Source of the DNA: Ichthyophis bannanicus
Taxonomy: Eukaryota > Chordata > Amphibia > Gymnophiona > Ichthyophiidae
NCBI GenBank assembly: GCA_033557465.1
Contig: CM066035.1
Coordinates: 918,602,235-918,666,234 of the forward strand
Reading direction: 5' to 3'
Length of the DNA stretch: 64,000 bases
This document shows positions 21,086-31,982 of the stretch, one piece after another (the stretch's first letter is position 1; each line of letters begins with the position of its first letter). The notes below the pieces were generated by a model. It made no database searches. It had not been told where the DNA came from and saw only the letters and a list, made by a program, of their open reading frames with translations. The position numbers and the translations under genes are program-made.

Positions 21086-22062
21086 CTCCACCTTTCTCTC
21101 CCTCCCCAAACTCTTGCCTCTTATCTCTCTTTCTCTCATCTTCCCCTTCACACTGTTTCTTTCCCTTCTTCCTCCTAGCACACTGTCTCTCAAACTTCAT
21201 CTCTCCCAGCACTCACTCATTCTCTCACTTTTCCACCCCTCCTTAGAACCCTCTCCTTTTGGCACACTCTTTCTCCTTCCTACCTCACCCCAGATGCTCT
21301 CTCTCTCTTTCACCCATCTCCTCCCAGATGTATTCTTCCTTTTCCTACCTCTCCCAGCACTCTCCCTCCACTTCCCTCCCCGGGCCCACCAGGTCCAGAA
21401 TCTCCACCTTTCAAACCTCCCTTCCTACTGTGGCTCTTTCTCCTCGGCATGGCAGCGACAAAAGAAGGACCAGAACGAGGCATTGCAAAGTCTTCAAACC
21501 ATTGTGCTGTTGAAGGATCTGCTACATCCTGCCCCTAGGGCAACAGGAAGGGTATGTCAGAGGAGGCGGGACACAGTATAGCCTTTAACAGCATGGGGGT
21601 GTGAAGGCTTTGTGGTGCGCATTACTCTTTCATCTTTTACTGTCATCTTCCCATTGAGGAGATGGAGCCATGTCAGGAAGGGAGGTTTGAAAGGGGGAAA
21701 TGCTGGACCTGGTGGGGAGGCAGGGGAGGGAGAGATGCTGAACTGGAGGGAAGAGCGGAGAATAGGGAAAAGAAAGCAGCAAGATTCTGCAGCTCCTGAA
21801 GCAACAGCAGGAAGAGGGAAAGCTTAAAATTTGGACAGACTAGGCCTCATGCAACTTCCCCTTTCTAACGCTGACCTGCAGCATTTAGCAGGGGGGGGGG
21901 CATTGCTTCTCCTCGCCCCTCACAAACTATGACCATAGGGCTGACAATGTCTCTCTCGCCACATTTGTTCTTTACTCTGCACAGTTCAAACATGCTTAGT
22001 TGTGTCCCTTGTAAAGCTGAGTATTGCAAAGGGAAATACTGGCTAACTGCTAGTAACTGCAA
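21086..22062. other. Pyrimidine-rich tract, then unassigned DNA
   Basis: 21086-21440 is CT-rich low-complexity sequence. 21440-22062 has no supported gene. A short G-run (10 G) lies near 21890. Confidence 0.4.
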
Positions 22063-22758
22063 GTACAGTCATAGGTGGCTCTATAATGAGGCCAAGTGAG
22101 GCGGTGGCCTCAGGCGGCAGCTTTTTGGGCTTTTTGGGGGTGGCAAAATTGCCCCCAAAAAGACCGCCTCACTCGGCCTTCAAAATTTAAAAAAAAAAAA
22201 AAACTCCGGCAAGACGAAGCTGCTGCTGCCGCTCCAGCGGTGGCAGTGGCAGAATGAGGAGCCCTGCGGCCGCCCGCCCGCCCCCCCTCCCCCGAGAGCC
22301 TGCTGGTTTCCCCTGGTTTTGCCGGCTCCGCTTTGCAGAGCCGCAGCGAAGGGACAGTGTTTCCCTTAACCGCGGCTCTGTTAAAGCTGAGCCCATGGCA
22401 GTGATGGGAAACAGGAAATCCTGTTTCCCATAAGCACCTCGGGCTCAGCTTTTTTTTTTTTTTTTAATCATTTTATTTATAATAAAGAAAAAATACAAGT
22501 CACCAACAACTCCACAGCAACATGAGCAGGCCTCCAGACCGGGTAGACTCTTATCCCCATCCAGAGGGCAACAACAGCCTCAAGGCGACATAGATATGAA
22601 CCAGCAATTACATACAATAATAAAAAATTTATACCAATTAACACCACACAGTAACCCTAACCCCCCCTGCCCCCCCGTCGCAAACCTACAGCCCCGCCCT
22701 TATGTTAAGCTTCTCCCACTACTCCTCCCCCCATCACATAGCCCTATCCGAAACCTCA

Positions 22759-25470
22759 CTAATGACCAACATTTAAAATATCATTATGGCATCTTGGGCC
22801 CAAACTTTGGATATAAGGGTCCCATTGTAACAGAAAGGTAGACCATTTCTGCACATTACCCCTCGCTCTCCATCTCTCTGCCAGCATAAGTTGATGGAAG
22901 CTATTACGCCATTCACAAAAAGTTGGCGGTTGTCGGTCCCTCCATCTACTAAGTATGGGGCCCTTACCCACCAGACAAGCCTTTCGAACCCACAACCTGG
23001 TCCATCGCCCCCTGGGGAGATCCTTATGTAATTGATCAAAAACCACCAGGGAGCTTGACCAGGGAAATCGCTGTTGGATCCGTGCCATCACCCACCCCCT
23101 GATACGGGCCCAATATGAACGAAGAGGTTTACAATCCCACCACATGTGGATTAAGCCAGCCAACGGTTCCGCACACCTTGGGCAACTCCCATCCGTGGTG
23201 AGATGGCTGCGCAAGGCTCTCCGGGGTGAGAAATGAGCTCTAAGAATATATTTAAGTTGTATTTCGCGCCAGCGAGCCCCTTCTGCCAGATCCGCAACCC
23301 TCCTCAGGGCTTCCAAAATGGTACCAGAGGGCACCTCTCTTCCTAATTCCCCTGCCCACGCCCTCTCCACTCCCCTGTAGTCCGGCTGAGGCCGATAGCA
23401 CTCTAAGCGACCCCTCAACTTTGCTATCGATAGGGGGTCGTCACCACCCAGGTCAAAAAATTCAATAATCTGAGCAGAGCGCTCAACCGAGAGTTCCCCC
23501 GGCGGTAGTCCCGCCACATAATGGGCCAGTTGCAGGTATGCAAAATAATGGCTAGGCCGCAGTTCATACTCTCTCTTTAACACCTCCAGTGTTTTACATT
23601 TCCCATATAAATCTACCACGTGGCCCAACTGTGTGATACCCTGTCCCTGCCAGTCGCGAAACACCCTTGTCTCCGAACCCGGGGGGAAGCACACATTACC
23701 CTGCAGCGGCAACCAGCTCGACACCAGCCAGTTCCGTTTCCAATATACATTAATTTGCCGCCATGTGCGCCGCATGGAATTAACCAACCCACTCCTTTTT
23801 ATGCGATCCGGCAGCCTACTATTGGCCAAATGTAGCACAGCAAGCAGCGTATGGGGACCAGCCCAGGCCTCTTCCAGGGCCAAAGGCGTATACGTTTCCG
23901 TCCCCCCCAACCAATCCCCAATGTGTCTGGCCTGACAAGCCAGAGCGTAGGTCCCCAGATCGGGGAGCCCAACCCCTCCCCTCTTCCAGGGGCCTGCCAA
24001 CCGGTCTAGGGATATCCGCGCCTTGGCCCCCCGCCACAGAAAGCACTGTATCACCTTTTCCATTTTTCGTAAATCTCTCCGCAGCAACCACACCGGTAGC
24101 GTCTGCAGCCAATATAAAATTCTCGGCAGGATAACCATTTTAATGGCCGCTACCCTCCCCAATAAAGATAACGGAAGCGGGGACCATGTGTTCAGCTGAG
24201 TCTGTAATCGCGCCAGGGTGTGCTCAAAATTACACCGATATAGCTCTTGCGGCAACCTTGTCAGATAAATACCCAGATAAACAAACCGCTCCACGGCCCA
24301 TCTTAACGGGAACTCCCCTTCCCAACGCCCCTGAAGGTGTCCTGTGACGTCTAACGCTTCCGATTTCTCCTTATTTATACGCAACCCTGCTATGCGGCCG
24401 TAGGCCTGAAATTCAGCCAGAAGACGGGGCAGTGAGTCCTGGGGCTCCAACAGGTGGACCAACAGATCATCAGCATATGCCGAGACTTTAAACTCCTGCC
24501 CACCTATCCATATTCCCCTTATTTGAGTGTCCAGTTCTATTTTACGGATTAAAGGGTCCAGTGTTAAAACAAAAAGAAGCGGGGATAACGGACACCCCTG
24601 TCTGGTGCCCCGCCCCAGAGAGAAGGGCTGAGACAGGACTCCATTACATAACACCCTGGCCGTCGGTTCCAAGTACAAGGTTTTCACCAAATCACAGAAA
24701 ATCGGTCCTATCCCATACCGTGGCAATAGGTGGTGTAAATATTGCCAATTGACCCTGTCAAACGCCTTTTCAGCATCAAAGCTGATCAAAAGCGACTGCA
24801 AATTGTGCTCATGCACCCATTCCAATGAGGCCAATATTTTGCATAGGTTACGCACCGCGTATCGCCCTTTGACAAAGCCTACCTGGGACCCATGTACCAA
24901 GTCTCCCAATACCTCTGCCAAGCGTTGCGCCAAAATTTTAGCTAATAACTTGGAGTCAAAATTGAGTAGGGATATCGGTCGGTAAGAGGCCGCCTGTGTC
25001 AAATCTTTCCCCGGTTTTGGGATCAGCACTATGTGGGCCTGATTACTACCCCAGCGCAATGAACCGACATCTCTGCGTTGGCCAAACATAGCCACCATCA
25101 AGGGACCCACCCCATCGGATAACAGTTTGTAGAATTCTGCCCCGAACCCATCGGGGCCCGGCGATTTGTAGCAGCTCGCCTTCGAGATCACCTGTTGCAC
25201 CTCTAAGAGAGTAATTGGCTGCTCAAGATTTTTAGCTTGTGCTGCCGTCAGTGTAGGTAAAGCAAGATCTTGTAAATACTCTTCTATGGCGCAAGGGGCC
25301 TCTCCCTCCGCACTATACAGCTTTTGATAAAAGGCTTGAAAGACTTCCGCTATCTGCCCCCTTCCTCTACACAAATCCCCGTGGGAATTATATAGGGCCG
25401 CCACCGACCGCCCCCCCCATGACCCCGTAGGCATCGACCGAGTAGCTTCCCCGGTTTGTCCCCGAAACAA
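22759..25470 (-). CDS. L1 ORF2 reverse transcriptase part
   Basis: 903 codons, open. RT motifs in order from the N-terminus: YKSPGPDGFGAEFYK, IVLIPKPGKD with YRPISLLN, SFDAEKAFDRVNW, GTRQGCPLSPLLF, and the catalytic AYADDLLVHL (near 24490), followed by INKEKSEAL and a C-terminal region with a cysteine-rich segment (CPRCAEPLAGLIHMWWDC). This is the enzyme that copies L1 RNA at a nicked target. The frame is separated from the endonuclease (25350-26423) by one frameshift, probably in the C8 run near 25411-25418. Confidence 0.9.
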   Translation of the reverse strand: MFRGQTGEATRSMPTGSWGGRSVAALYNSHGDLCRGRGQIAEVFQAFYQKLYSAEGEAPCAIEEYLQDLALPTLTAAQAKNLEQPITLLEVQQVISKASCYKSPGPDGFGAEFYKLLSDGVGPLMVAMFGQRRDVGSLRWGSNQAHIVLIPKPGKDLTQAASYRPISLLNFDSKLLAKILAQRLAEVLGDLVHGSQVGFVKGRYAVRNLCKILASLEWVHEHNLQSLLISFDAEKAFDRVNWQYLHHLLPRYGIGPIFCDLVKTLYLEPTARVLCNGVLSQPFSLGRGTRQGCPLSPLLFVLTLDPLIRKIELDTQIRGIWIGGQEFKVSAYADDLLVHLLEPQDSLPRLLAEFQAYGRIAGLRINKEKSEALDVTGHLQGRWEGEFPLRWAVERFVYLGIYLTRLPQELYRCNFEHTLARLQTQLNTWSPLPLSLLGRVAAIKMVILPRILYWLQTLPVWLLRRDLRKMEKVIQCFLWRGAKARISLDRLAGPWKRGGVGLPDLGTYALACQARHIGDWLGGTETYTPLALEEAWAGPHTLLAVLHLANSRLPDRIKRSGLVNSMRRTWRQINVYWKRNWLVSSWLPLQGNVCFPPGSETRVFRDWQGQGITQLGHVVDLYGKCKTLEVLKREYELRPSHYFAYLQLAHYVAGLPPGELSVERSAQIIEFFDLGGDDPLSIAKLRGRLECYRPQPDYRGVERAWAGELGREVPSGTILEALRRVADLAEGARWREIQLKYILRAHFSPRRALRSHLTTDGSCPRCAEPLAGLIHMWWDCKPLRSYWARIRGWVMARIQQRFPWSSSLVVFDQLHKDLPRGRWTRLWVRKACLVGKGPILSRWRDRQPPTFCEWRNSFHQLMLAERWRARGNVQKWSTFLLQWDPYIQSLGPRCHNDILNVGH

Positions 25471-26590
25471 TACAATTTATATCGGTAATAAAGTAGCGAC
25501 TTTGTAGCTCGCTGGTGCAACAGCTCGTTTAACGCCACTTGCGTCTCCCAAAACTGTTTCTTATTCTGCGCCGTGGGTGAGCGCGCACAAAGCCGTCGCA
25601 GTTTCATCACTCGCCGCTCTAACCGAATAATCTGTTCTGCCATCACTCTCCTTCTCCGAGCCACGTATCCAATAATATCACCCCTCAGTACAACTTTAGC
25701 AGTCTCCCACACCAGTTCCGGGTCGTCCTGATGGCACCTATGATTCAACTCAAACTCCTGCCAACGTTCCCGGAGAAACTGAGAAAACTGTCTATCCTTA
25801 TAGAGATCAATAGGAAAACGCCATAGGCGGCTAGAGGTCGCATCCCCGCCCCCCCATTGGATTTCCACCCAGATTGGAGTGTGATCGGAAATCTCCGTGG
25901 GACCAATCTGTGCCGCTCCCACCCTCGAAAAAAGATTCCCCGTAACCATCAAATAATCGATCCGGGCACTGGTTCCATGAGCCCTAGACTGATGGGTGAA
26001 ATCCCTCTCTAAAGGATGGAGCAACCTCCAGGGGTCCACCAACCCCAATCGCGTCCTAAATCTTTGCAGCATCTTGGCCGTCTGTTGGCGTTCCCGAGAT
26101 GCCAGTACCTGAGAAATGTCCAATTCGGTATCTAGGACCCCATTAAAATCCCCCCCCAATATAAGCGGGAGGTCTTCAAACTGAACAATGTTCGCCGCCA
26201 GCCGATTGTAAAAGGCTGGGTCTAGCCCGGTAGGACCATAAAGGTCCCCTACAATCACCTCTCGTTCCTCCAAGTTACCATGCAGTAACACAAAGCGACC
26301 GGCAGAGTCTGTAATTTCCCTAATCAGGGAGAAACGCACTCGCTTGTGCATTAAGATTGCCACCCCCCCTTTTTTACCTACTGCCGCGGATCCCCACACT
26401 TGGCCCACCCAGTCCCTGCGCAATTTACTATGTTCTTCGGCTGTCTGGTGGGTTTCCTGTAGGAACGCGATATCACAGCGCTGCCTAGCTAAGGCCTTCA
26501 GAATTTTATATCTCTTTACTGGACTACCTAAGCCACAGACATTCCATGATATAATCTTCAGGGGGGAAGGGAATAATCAGGTCCCATCCA
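25350..26590 (-). pseudogene. L1 ORF2 endonuclease part
   Basis: The minus-strand frame reads ISWNVCGLGSPVKRYKIL (about 26510-26565), DIAFLQETHQT, GVAILMHKRVRF, LGGDFNGVLD (about 26140) and SDHTPIWVEI (about 25870). These are the apurinic endonuclease motifs of L1 ORF2. The natural start lies near 26570-26590, upstream of the internal Met at 26423. The frame ends at 25350 because of the frameshift into the RT frame. Confidence 0.85.
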
Positions 26591-27657
26591 CTGCTTTAAG
26601 CTCAGCATTCCGGCGGGGGCCCTACCAGCCCGGAGCCCCCCCTACTTTGGCCGTTCAGAGAGAAGAGCTGTCCTTCTAGGGCATTAAATTTGCGACTGAT
26701 CCCTCTCCCCCCACCTAAAAACCCCCTACTCCCCATCCCCCCCCTTTATGCCCACCCCTCCCCCCCACCAATCCCCTTCCCCCTACTCCCAGCCCTACCC
26801 CCAATCCCTCGTCTACTCCCCTCCTTCCCATTACCTCAAATCCCATCTCTCCCCCTCCTAATCACTTACCTTGTCCAGACCTCCCTACCCCCTTGAACTG
26901 TCCTCTCCCCACCCCCACCGGTGCACCCCCCCCGCAGCCCAGGGGCACCCAGTTAATCTCTGCTAATACCACCACCCCCCAATCAGATAACAACAAAACA
27001 GTAACTTAATAGATAACTATAACCGCATAGGCCCTTAGTATAAAGGCCAACCAAATCCCCACCTGAATAACAGGTCTAGAGAAGCCAGAGGAGGGGGGGG
27101 GGCGGGGCCGCTGCATAATTCATTTCTAACCCCCATTCAAGGCACTTTCCCTCCCCCTCCCTCCGCCACACCAAGCCCCATTGGCTCATTTGTAAGCTCC
27201 CTGGGGGCCAGTAGCCAAATGAAATATACAGGGTACATCATTCCCCCCCGGGCCCCCTCTGGTGGCCCTCAAGGCTGACCCAGGAGCAACAGCACCAACA
27301 GCAGCTGCTGAATCGCTCCCCATCGGGAGAGAGCCCTGGGCCATAGCAATATGTTAAGCCAGAGGTAGGGACAGGTACCCCCGCTACCCACCTCCCCCCA
27401 ATTTACAGCGAACAAGCATTACACAGAGTCTTACCCCCCGGCATTATTCAGTTTCATAAAGTGGCCTTAATGTCCATCGTTACAGTAAAGCACTTCTATC
27501 AACTCTTGACTCCTCCCGGAGCCCGGGAGTCTCGCAGCATGGAGCAGGCCCACTAGGCCTCCTGATAGTATTCACATTCACAGTCCCAACCTCATAGCCG
27601 CCCCAAGGGCTCATACCGTCCAGCTCATTAAAGGACCCAAGCTGCAACTCAGGCCAA
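26591..27657. other. L1 inter-ORF spacer
   Basis: C-rich, low-complexity spacer between the two L1 reading frames (transcribed on the minus strand). No gene is seen in it. Confidence 0.6.
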
Positions 27658-28539
27658 TCATTCTGGTCCAGTAAGCGATGTGGTACCCAAGCCGGTCAAT
27701 TTGTCCACATAGACCGCCGCTTCTGCTGCCGAGTCAAACGCCCGAGGTCGGCCTTCGTGAAGCACGTGGAGGCGCGCTGGATACTGGACCGTAAATTTGA
27801 TATTGGCTGCAATCAGTTTTTGGCATACCGGAGCATATGCTCGGCGACGCTGGCTCACCGCTGCAGAATAGTCCTGGGTAATCCGAATTTTAGCAGTGTC
27901 CCGCTCTATGGTCCCGCGCCTCTGAGCCTCTCGCAGAATTGCCTCTTTCTGCTGAAACTGAAGGTATTTAGCCAGCACAATTCTCGGCCTGGAATCAGCA
28001 GGTTTCTTGGGGCCCACTCTGTGCACCCTTTCTATTACCAGTGGGGAGCCCCGCTCGTCGTTCCCAAGCAGGGATGCTGAAAGGGCCTCAATGTATGTGC
28101 GCAGATCGCGGTCCGCTACGGAACTCGGGACCCCCAGAAAACGCAGATTACTGCGTCTGGAGCGATTCTCCAGATCCTCCAGTTTCGTGGCTTGATCTTT
28201 TAGGGTCCCCCGGACTTGCTCCAGCTCCAAGGCAAGCTTTTCCACCTCTTCCTCTGCCTGTGATAGCCGTGCCTCCGCCTGTTGCATACGGAGCCCAACT
28301 GCCTCGACCGAGCTCTGTACCGCCTCCATTTTAGTGTGAAGGGTCTCGAACTGCAGGGAGAGAGCCTCTGCTACCACCGCCGAGATCTCTGTTACAGTGG
28401 CCGCCGATACCGCGGCTGTTGGGATTGGTGGTACAGCCCCCGGGCTCGGAGGCGAGGCAGCCATTTTAGTTGCCCCCATGGCGCGATCCTTCTCCCTCCT
28501 GCCAAGCTTCGCCGCCGCGGCCATCCTCCTCTGGGTCAC
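27658..28539 (-). CDS. L1 ORF1 RNA-binding protein
   Basis: 293 codons, open. N-terminal basic/Ala-rich segment, then a coiled coil at about residues 65-125 (heptads around MEAVQSSVEAVGLRMQQAEA and EEVEKLALELEQV), then LEDLENRSRRSNLRFLGVP, the entry to the RRM-like domain of L1 ORF1p, and a C-terminal domain. ORF1p trimerises on L1 RNA and acts as a nucleic-acid chaperone. It lies 5' of ORF2 on the same strand, as in autonomous L1 elements. Confidence 0.85.
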   Translation of the reverse strand: MTQRRMAAAAKLGRREKDRAMGATKMAASPPSPGAVPPIPTAAVSAATVTEISAVVAEALSLQFETLHTKMEAVQSSVEAVGLRMQQAEARLSQAEEEVEKLALELEQVRGTLKDQATKLEDLENRSRRSNLRFLGVPSSVADRDLRTYIEALSASLLGNDERGSPLVIERVHRVGPKKPADSRPRIVLAKYLQFQQKEAILREAQRRGTIERDTAKIRITQDYSAAVSQRRRAYAPVCQKLIAANIKFTVQYPARLHVLHEGRPRAFDSAAEAAVYVDKLTGLGTTSLTGPE

Positions 28540-28899
28540 CCACTCGGGTTCTGTATAGCTGCCGCACTACGGTGTGGGGTAGATTCCACGGTTTGTGCCC
28601 CGTTAGGGGGCAAGCTTAGCCGGTTTGGGGTCCGAGGGTCCGGAGCTCAGGGAGGACACAGCTTCCCCGGCTCACCACATCACGTGATTCCTATCCTCGG
28701 GCTCAGCTTTAACAGAACCGCACGAAAGGGAAACACTGTCCCTTCGTCGCGGCTCTGCAAAGCAGAGCTGGGGAAACCAGCAGGCTGGGCGGGGGGGCGG
28801 GCGGGTGGGCGGCCGCGGGGCTCCTCATTCTGCTGCTGCCGCCGCTGGAGCAGCAGTAGCAGTTGCTTCTTAGGCCAGAGGTTTATAATTTTTTTCAAT

Positions 28900-30020
28900 T
28901 TCCCTGGGTTGGGGGGGAGGGGTCTAGGACTGGAACTGTGCTGATGGGGGGTAGGACAGGAACTGGGCTGACTGGGGGGTTTAGAACTGGAAATGGTCTG
29001 ATCAGGAGGCGGGCTAGGACTGGTAATGGGCTATTGGGGGGGTTAGAACTGGAAATGGGCAGATGGGGGGGTTAGGACTGGTAATGGACTGATGGGGGGT
29101 TAGTACTGGAAATGGGCTGATCGGGAGGGGGGCTAGGACTGGTAATGGGCTATGGGGGGGTTAGAACTGAAAATGGGCTGATGGGGGGGTTAGGACTGGA
29201 AATCGATTGATGGGGGTTTAGAACTGGAAATGGACTGATCAGGAGGGGGGGTTAGGACTGGTAATGGGTTATCGGGGAGGGCTAGGACTGGAAATGGACT
29301 GATGGGGGGTTAGGACTGGTAATGAGCTATCGGGGGAGATTAGGACAGGAAATGGGCTGATTGGGGTGCTAGGACTGAAAATGAACTTATTGGAGGGTTA
29401 CGACTGGTAATGGGCTGATTGGGGGGCTAGGACTGGGGTGGGCTAATAAAGGGGATAGGACTAGAAATGGGCTGGGACAGGAAATGGGCTAATAGGGGAG
29501 GGGAGGAGAGTGCTGCTGGCCCTGGAAGAAAACTAGGGGCTAGGGCTACAAATGGGCTGATGCGGGGGGATGGTAGAATAGGAATGGAAGGGAGCGGATA
29601 CGGAGAGGGTCTACCAGGGGAAGGAGGGGGCTGGAAAGGAGCTGACACCTGGAATGTACCGAAGGGGGGACTGGAAGAGAGTTGACACTTGGGGATGGGA
29701 GTGGTAGGTAGCTGGGTAATAGGGAGGAGGCTGGAAGGGAGCTGACATGTGAATGGCACTGGAAGAGAGATGGAGAGAGGGCAGGGTGGCTGGAAAGGAG
29801 CTGATTGGGGGGTGGCACTGAGAGTGAACCTGAGCTGATACCTAGGATGGTATTTGGACTAGAAGGGGCTGGACAGTGGGAAAGGAGGGGGACTGGAAGG
29901 GAATGAACACAAGTGGCAGTCATGGGAATGCAAGGTGGTTGACATTGGAAGGTACTGGGAGGGCAGGACTGGAAAGGGGACTGATACTGGGGAGGGTTAC
30001 TGGAACTGGAAATGGGCTGA
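28900..30020. repeat. G-rich minisatellite, about 30-bp unit
   Basis: Degenerate tandem units of the form GGACTGGTAATGGGCTGAT plus a G5-G8 run and TTA, regular from about 28912 to 29480, then drifting into longer units to about 30020. Runs of G separated by short spacers could form G-quadruplexes. Open frames here come from the repeat. It lies inside the hAT element. Confidence 0.8.
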
Positions 30021-31147
30021 TGGAAGGAAGTGTAGAAAACAAAAGAAGAGATAAGAAATGGCAGATGGACCATGGACCACAGAAAGATAGCTAAGAGAAG
30101 ACAGGAAAGCAGAAGCCTCAGTTCGGGACCAGCATGATCAGAGAATAAAATGGTCAAACAACAAAAGTAGAAAAAATTATTTTATTTAATTTTGGTGATT
30201 GGACTTTGTGCTATTTTTATATTTTACACAGTATTGGGGAACTGCATCTCTTATTTATCTGATGTTGCACTGCATGTGGACTCTGGCTTCTTGGGGTTTC
30301 AGTTTAAATTTTGTCTACATATTTTTATTTTTACTTTAGATTGTGGTTACTTATTCTGTACTTGGTGAGGGTCGATGTTGTGCATGTGTGACTGAGGTCA
30401 GGTGTTCTGTTAACATGCAGTTTGTATATAAAGATCTATACTATACTGTAGTAATTTGACTTGTTCAGCTTTTCAAATAGGTGTATGGATGTTCCAGGGC
30501 CCACTGTAGTATTTGCAGTGACACTTTTTTTGGATGGGCTCCTTATGTGACTTTTGGAAGTTTGTGCTGATATTGTATGGTATGGTAGGTTTGCTTTTTG
30601 TTGTAAGGTTTTTTATTAGTTCACAATATGCCTGGTACTGGAGAATAGTGGTTGTTGTTGTTAGAGAGATGATCAGAATCAGATTTTTTTTTTTAAATAT
30701 TGAGTTCTGTGGTTCCTGGTTCTGCTCTGCACCTGCTGTGGATGCAAAATATATGTTGAAAAAGAAAAAGGGAGAACCATAACGCAGTTTATAGCAAAAT
30801 AACAATGGTTTATAATTTAGTTTTATAAACTGTGCTATTGATTCTTGCTGTCTTTTAGTTCCTTGGTGTGCAAAGAGGACCGTACCTAGCCCTGTGCAAG
30901 CAGTGCAGCCGCACAGGGCGCAAAGGCTTGGGGGGCGCATTTTGGCTCTCTGCTGTTGCCCTGCTTCTGCTGGCAGGACAATAGCAGGCAGTTAAAATGT
31001 GCCCAAAGCCTTTTCGCAGCACTTTAAGCAGGTCTGGTCCCTCCCTCCTCTGACACGATGTCAGAGCAGGGAGGGACAGATCTACTTAGAGTGCCGGCGC
31101 CTTTCAGATTGGGTACATCCTCCCCTCCTCCTCCCCATACCTCCGTC
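30021..31147. other. hAT interior, no gene seen
   Basis: AT-rich then mixed sequence inside the hAT element. The block near 30880-30945 (GCAGTGCAGCCGCACAGGGC) has weak inverted similarity to 31290-31330 and may be a small nested element. Confidence 0.35.
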
Positions 31148-31236
31148 CAGCGCTGCCTGCTCTTTCCCTGCTGCCGGCGCCACCGTGAAAAAAAACAGAG
31201 GGTGGCAGCAGCAGGGAAAGAGCAGGCAGCGCTGCA
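31148..31236. repeat. Long hairpin
   Basis: 31148-31184 and about 31201-31236 are near-perfect reverse complements (CAGCGCTGCCTGCTCTTTCC and its complement), with an A-rich loop of about 16 bases. Confidence 0.8.
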
Positions 31237-31529
31237 TAGAGATATGGGGGGAGAGGGGGGCGTGCATCAGAGTTGCAAGTCGCACAAGGTGCGATTGCAG
31301 TTCTATATGGCCCTGTGTGCAAACATCTTGCATTTCCTCCATATAATCTAATCAGCTTTTTGATTTGGTTCAGTCTCTGATTGGATTTTTGAAAAGCCCC
31401 GCCCCCTCTAAGGTGGTGGTGGGGGGGCGCCATCTCATTCTTCGCCTCAGGCAGCAGACTGCGTTGAGCCGCCCCTGAGTACAGTCTGTGATGAGCACTA
31501 GCTGTATAATTATCGCGTTAGTTTGTAGA

Positions 31530-31982
31530 GGTAATATGAACTTGCTTGAAAGCGCAGCATGGGTGTCAAATGGGACCCCCTTACCAGTTGGTCAGTTTAT
31601 TCGATTACGCCATTTGTGTTCTACGGTCCAAGATTTTAAAGATCAGTCGGTATTTTTGAAGAAACGTCTCCTGGAACGGGGCTATCCTCAAGACATTATA
31701 AATTGGGCATATAGAAGAGCCCGTTTTAATCATGAGGAATGGTGGGATACATCTGGGTCTGATGAGGCTAGAAACATTGACCCTCAGTATGTGGGGGTGT
31801 TACCCTATATGCCTCTGGCTACAAAGGTGATGCAGATTATAAAGACACACTGGCCGATTTTGTCACTTCACTCTAGTCTTGCTAAACCATTAACAATAGC
31901 GTTTCAGAGGGGAAAAAACATTGCTGATTGGGTGGTACACATGGGTAATCGATCCCGAGGGGAAGAGACTTGGTCATTTTAA
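31530..31982 (+). pseudogene. Penelope-like element, RT C-terminal part
   Basis: The frame contains LPVGQFIRLRHLCSTVQDF, KKRLLERGYPQDIINWAYRR, and VMQIIKTHWPIL with IAFQRGKNIADWVVH. These match the region between the RT palm and the GIY-YIG domain in Penelope-like elements. The 5' part of the RT is missing. The frame stops at 31982, and coding continues one frame over from about 31955, so there is a frameshift between the two halves. Confidence 0.75.

Larger units (their letters stand above)
22437..28710 (-). mobile_element. Full-length L1-clade LINE with target duplications
   Basis: CCTCGGGCTCAGCTTT at 22437-22452 recurs at 28695-28710. Between them lies a minus-strand element with a poly(A) tail (T-run at 22450-22466), ORF2 (22759 to about 26590), a GC- and C-rich spacer of about 1.1 kb (26590-27657), ORF1 (27658-28539) and a 5' UTR of about 150 bp. 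The 16-bp duplication and A-tail show target-primed insertion into the hAT element. Confidence 0.9.
22063..31486. mobile_element. hAT-type DNA transposon remnant with 8-bp duplication
   Basis: GTACAGTC at 22063-22070 is repeated exactly at 31479-31486. The enclosed ends are ATAGGTGGCTC (22071) and the complement of GAGCCGCCCCTGA (31478), that is, a C(A/T)AGGGGCGGCTC-like terminal repeat. An 8-bp duplication with such ends is characteristic of hAT transposons. Subterminal inverted arms at about 22203-22400 and 28705-28870 flank the point where an L1 inserted. No transposase frame was recognised, so it was probably non-autonomous. Without the L1 the element is about 3.2 kb, part of which is minisatellite. 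Confidence 0.7.

Noticed and set aside
20388..21581. Several S/P/L-rich open frames
   Set aside because: They come from pyrimidine-rich low-complexity sequence without domains, and overlap in several frames.
28319..28944. Open frames opposite L1 ORF1
   Set aside because: They overlap a well-supported L1 ORF1 on the other strand and have no motif of their own.
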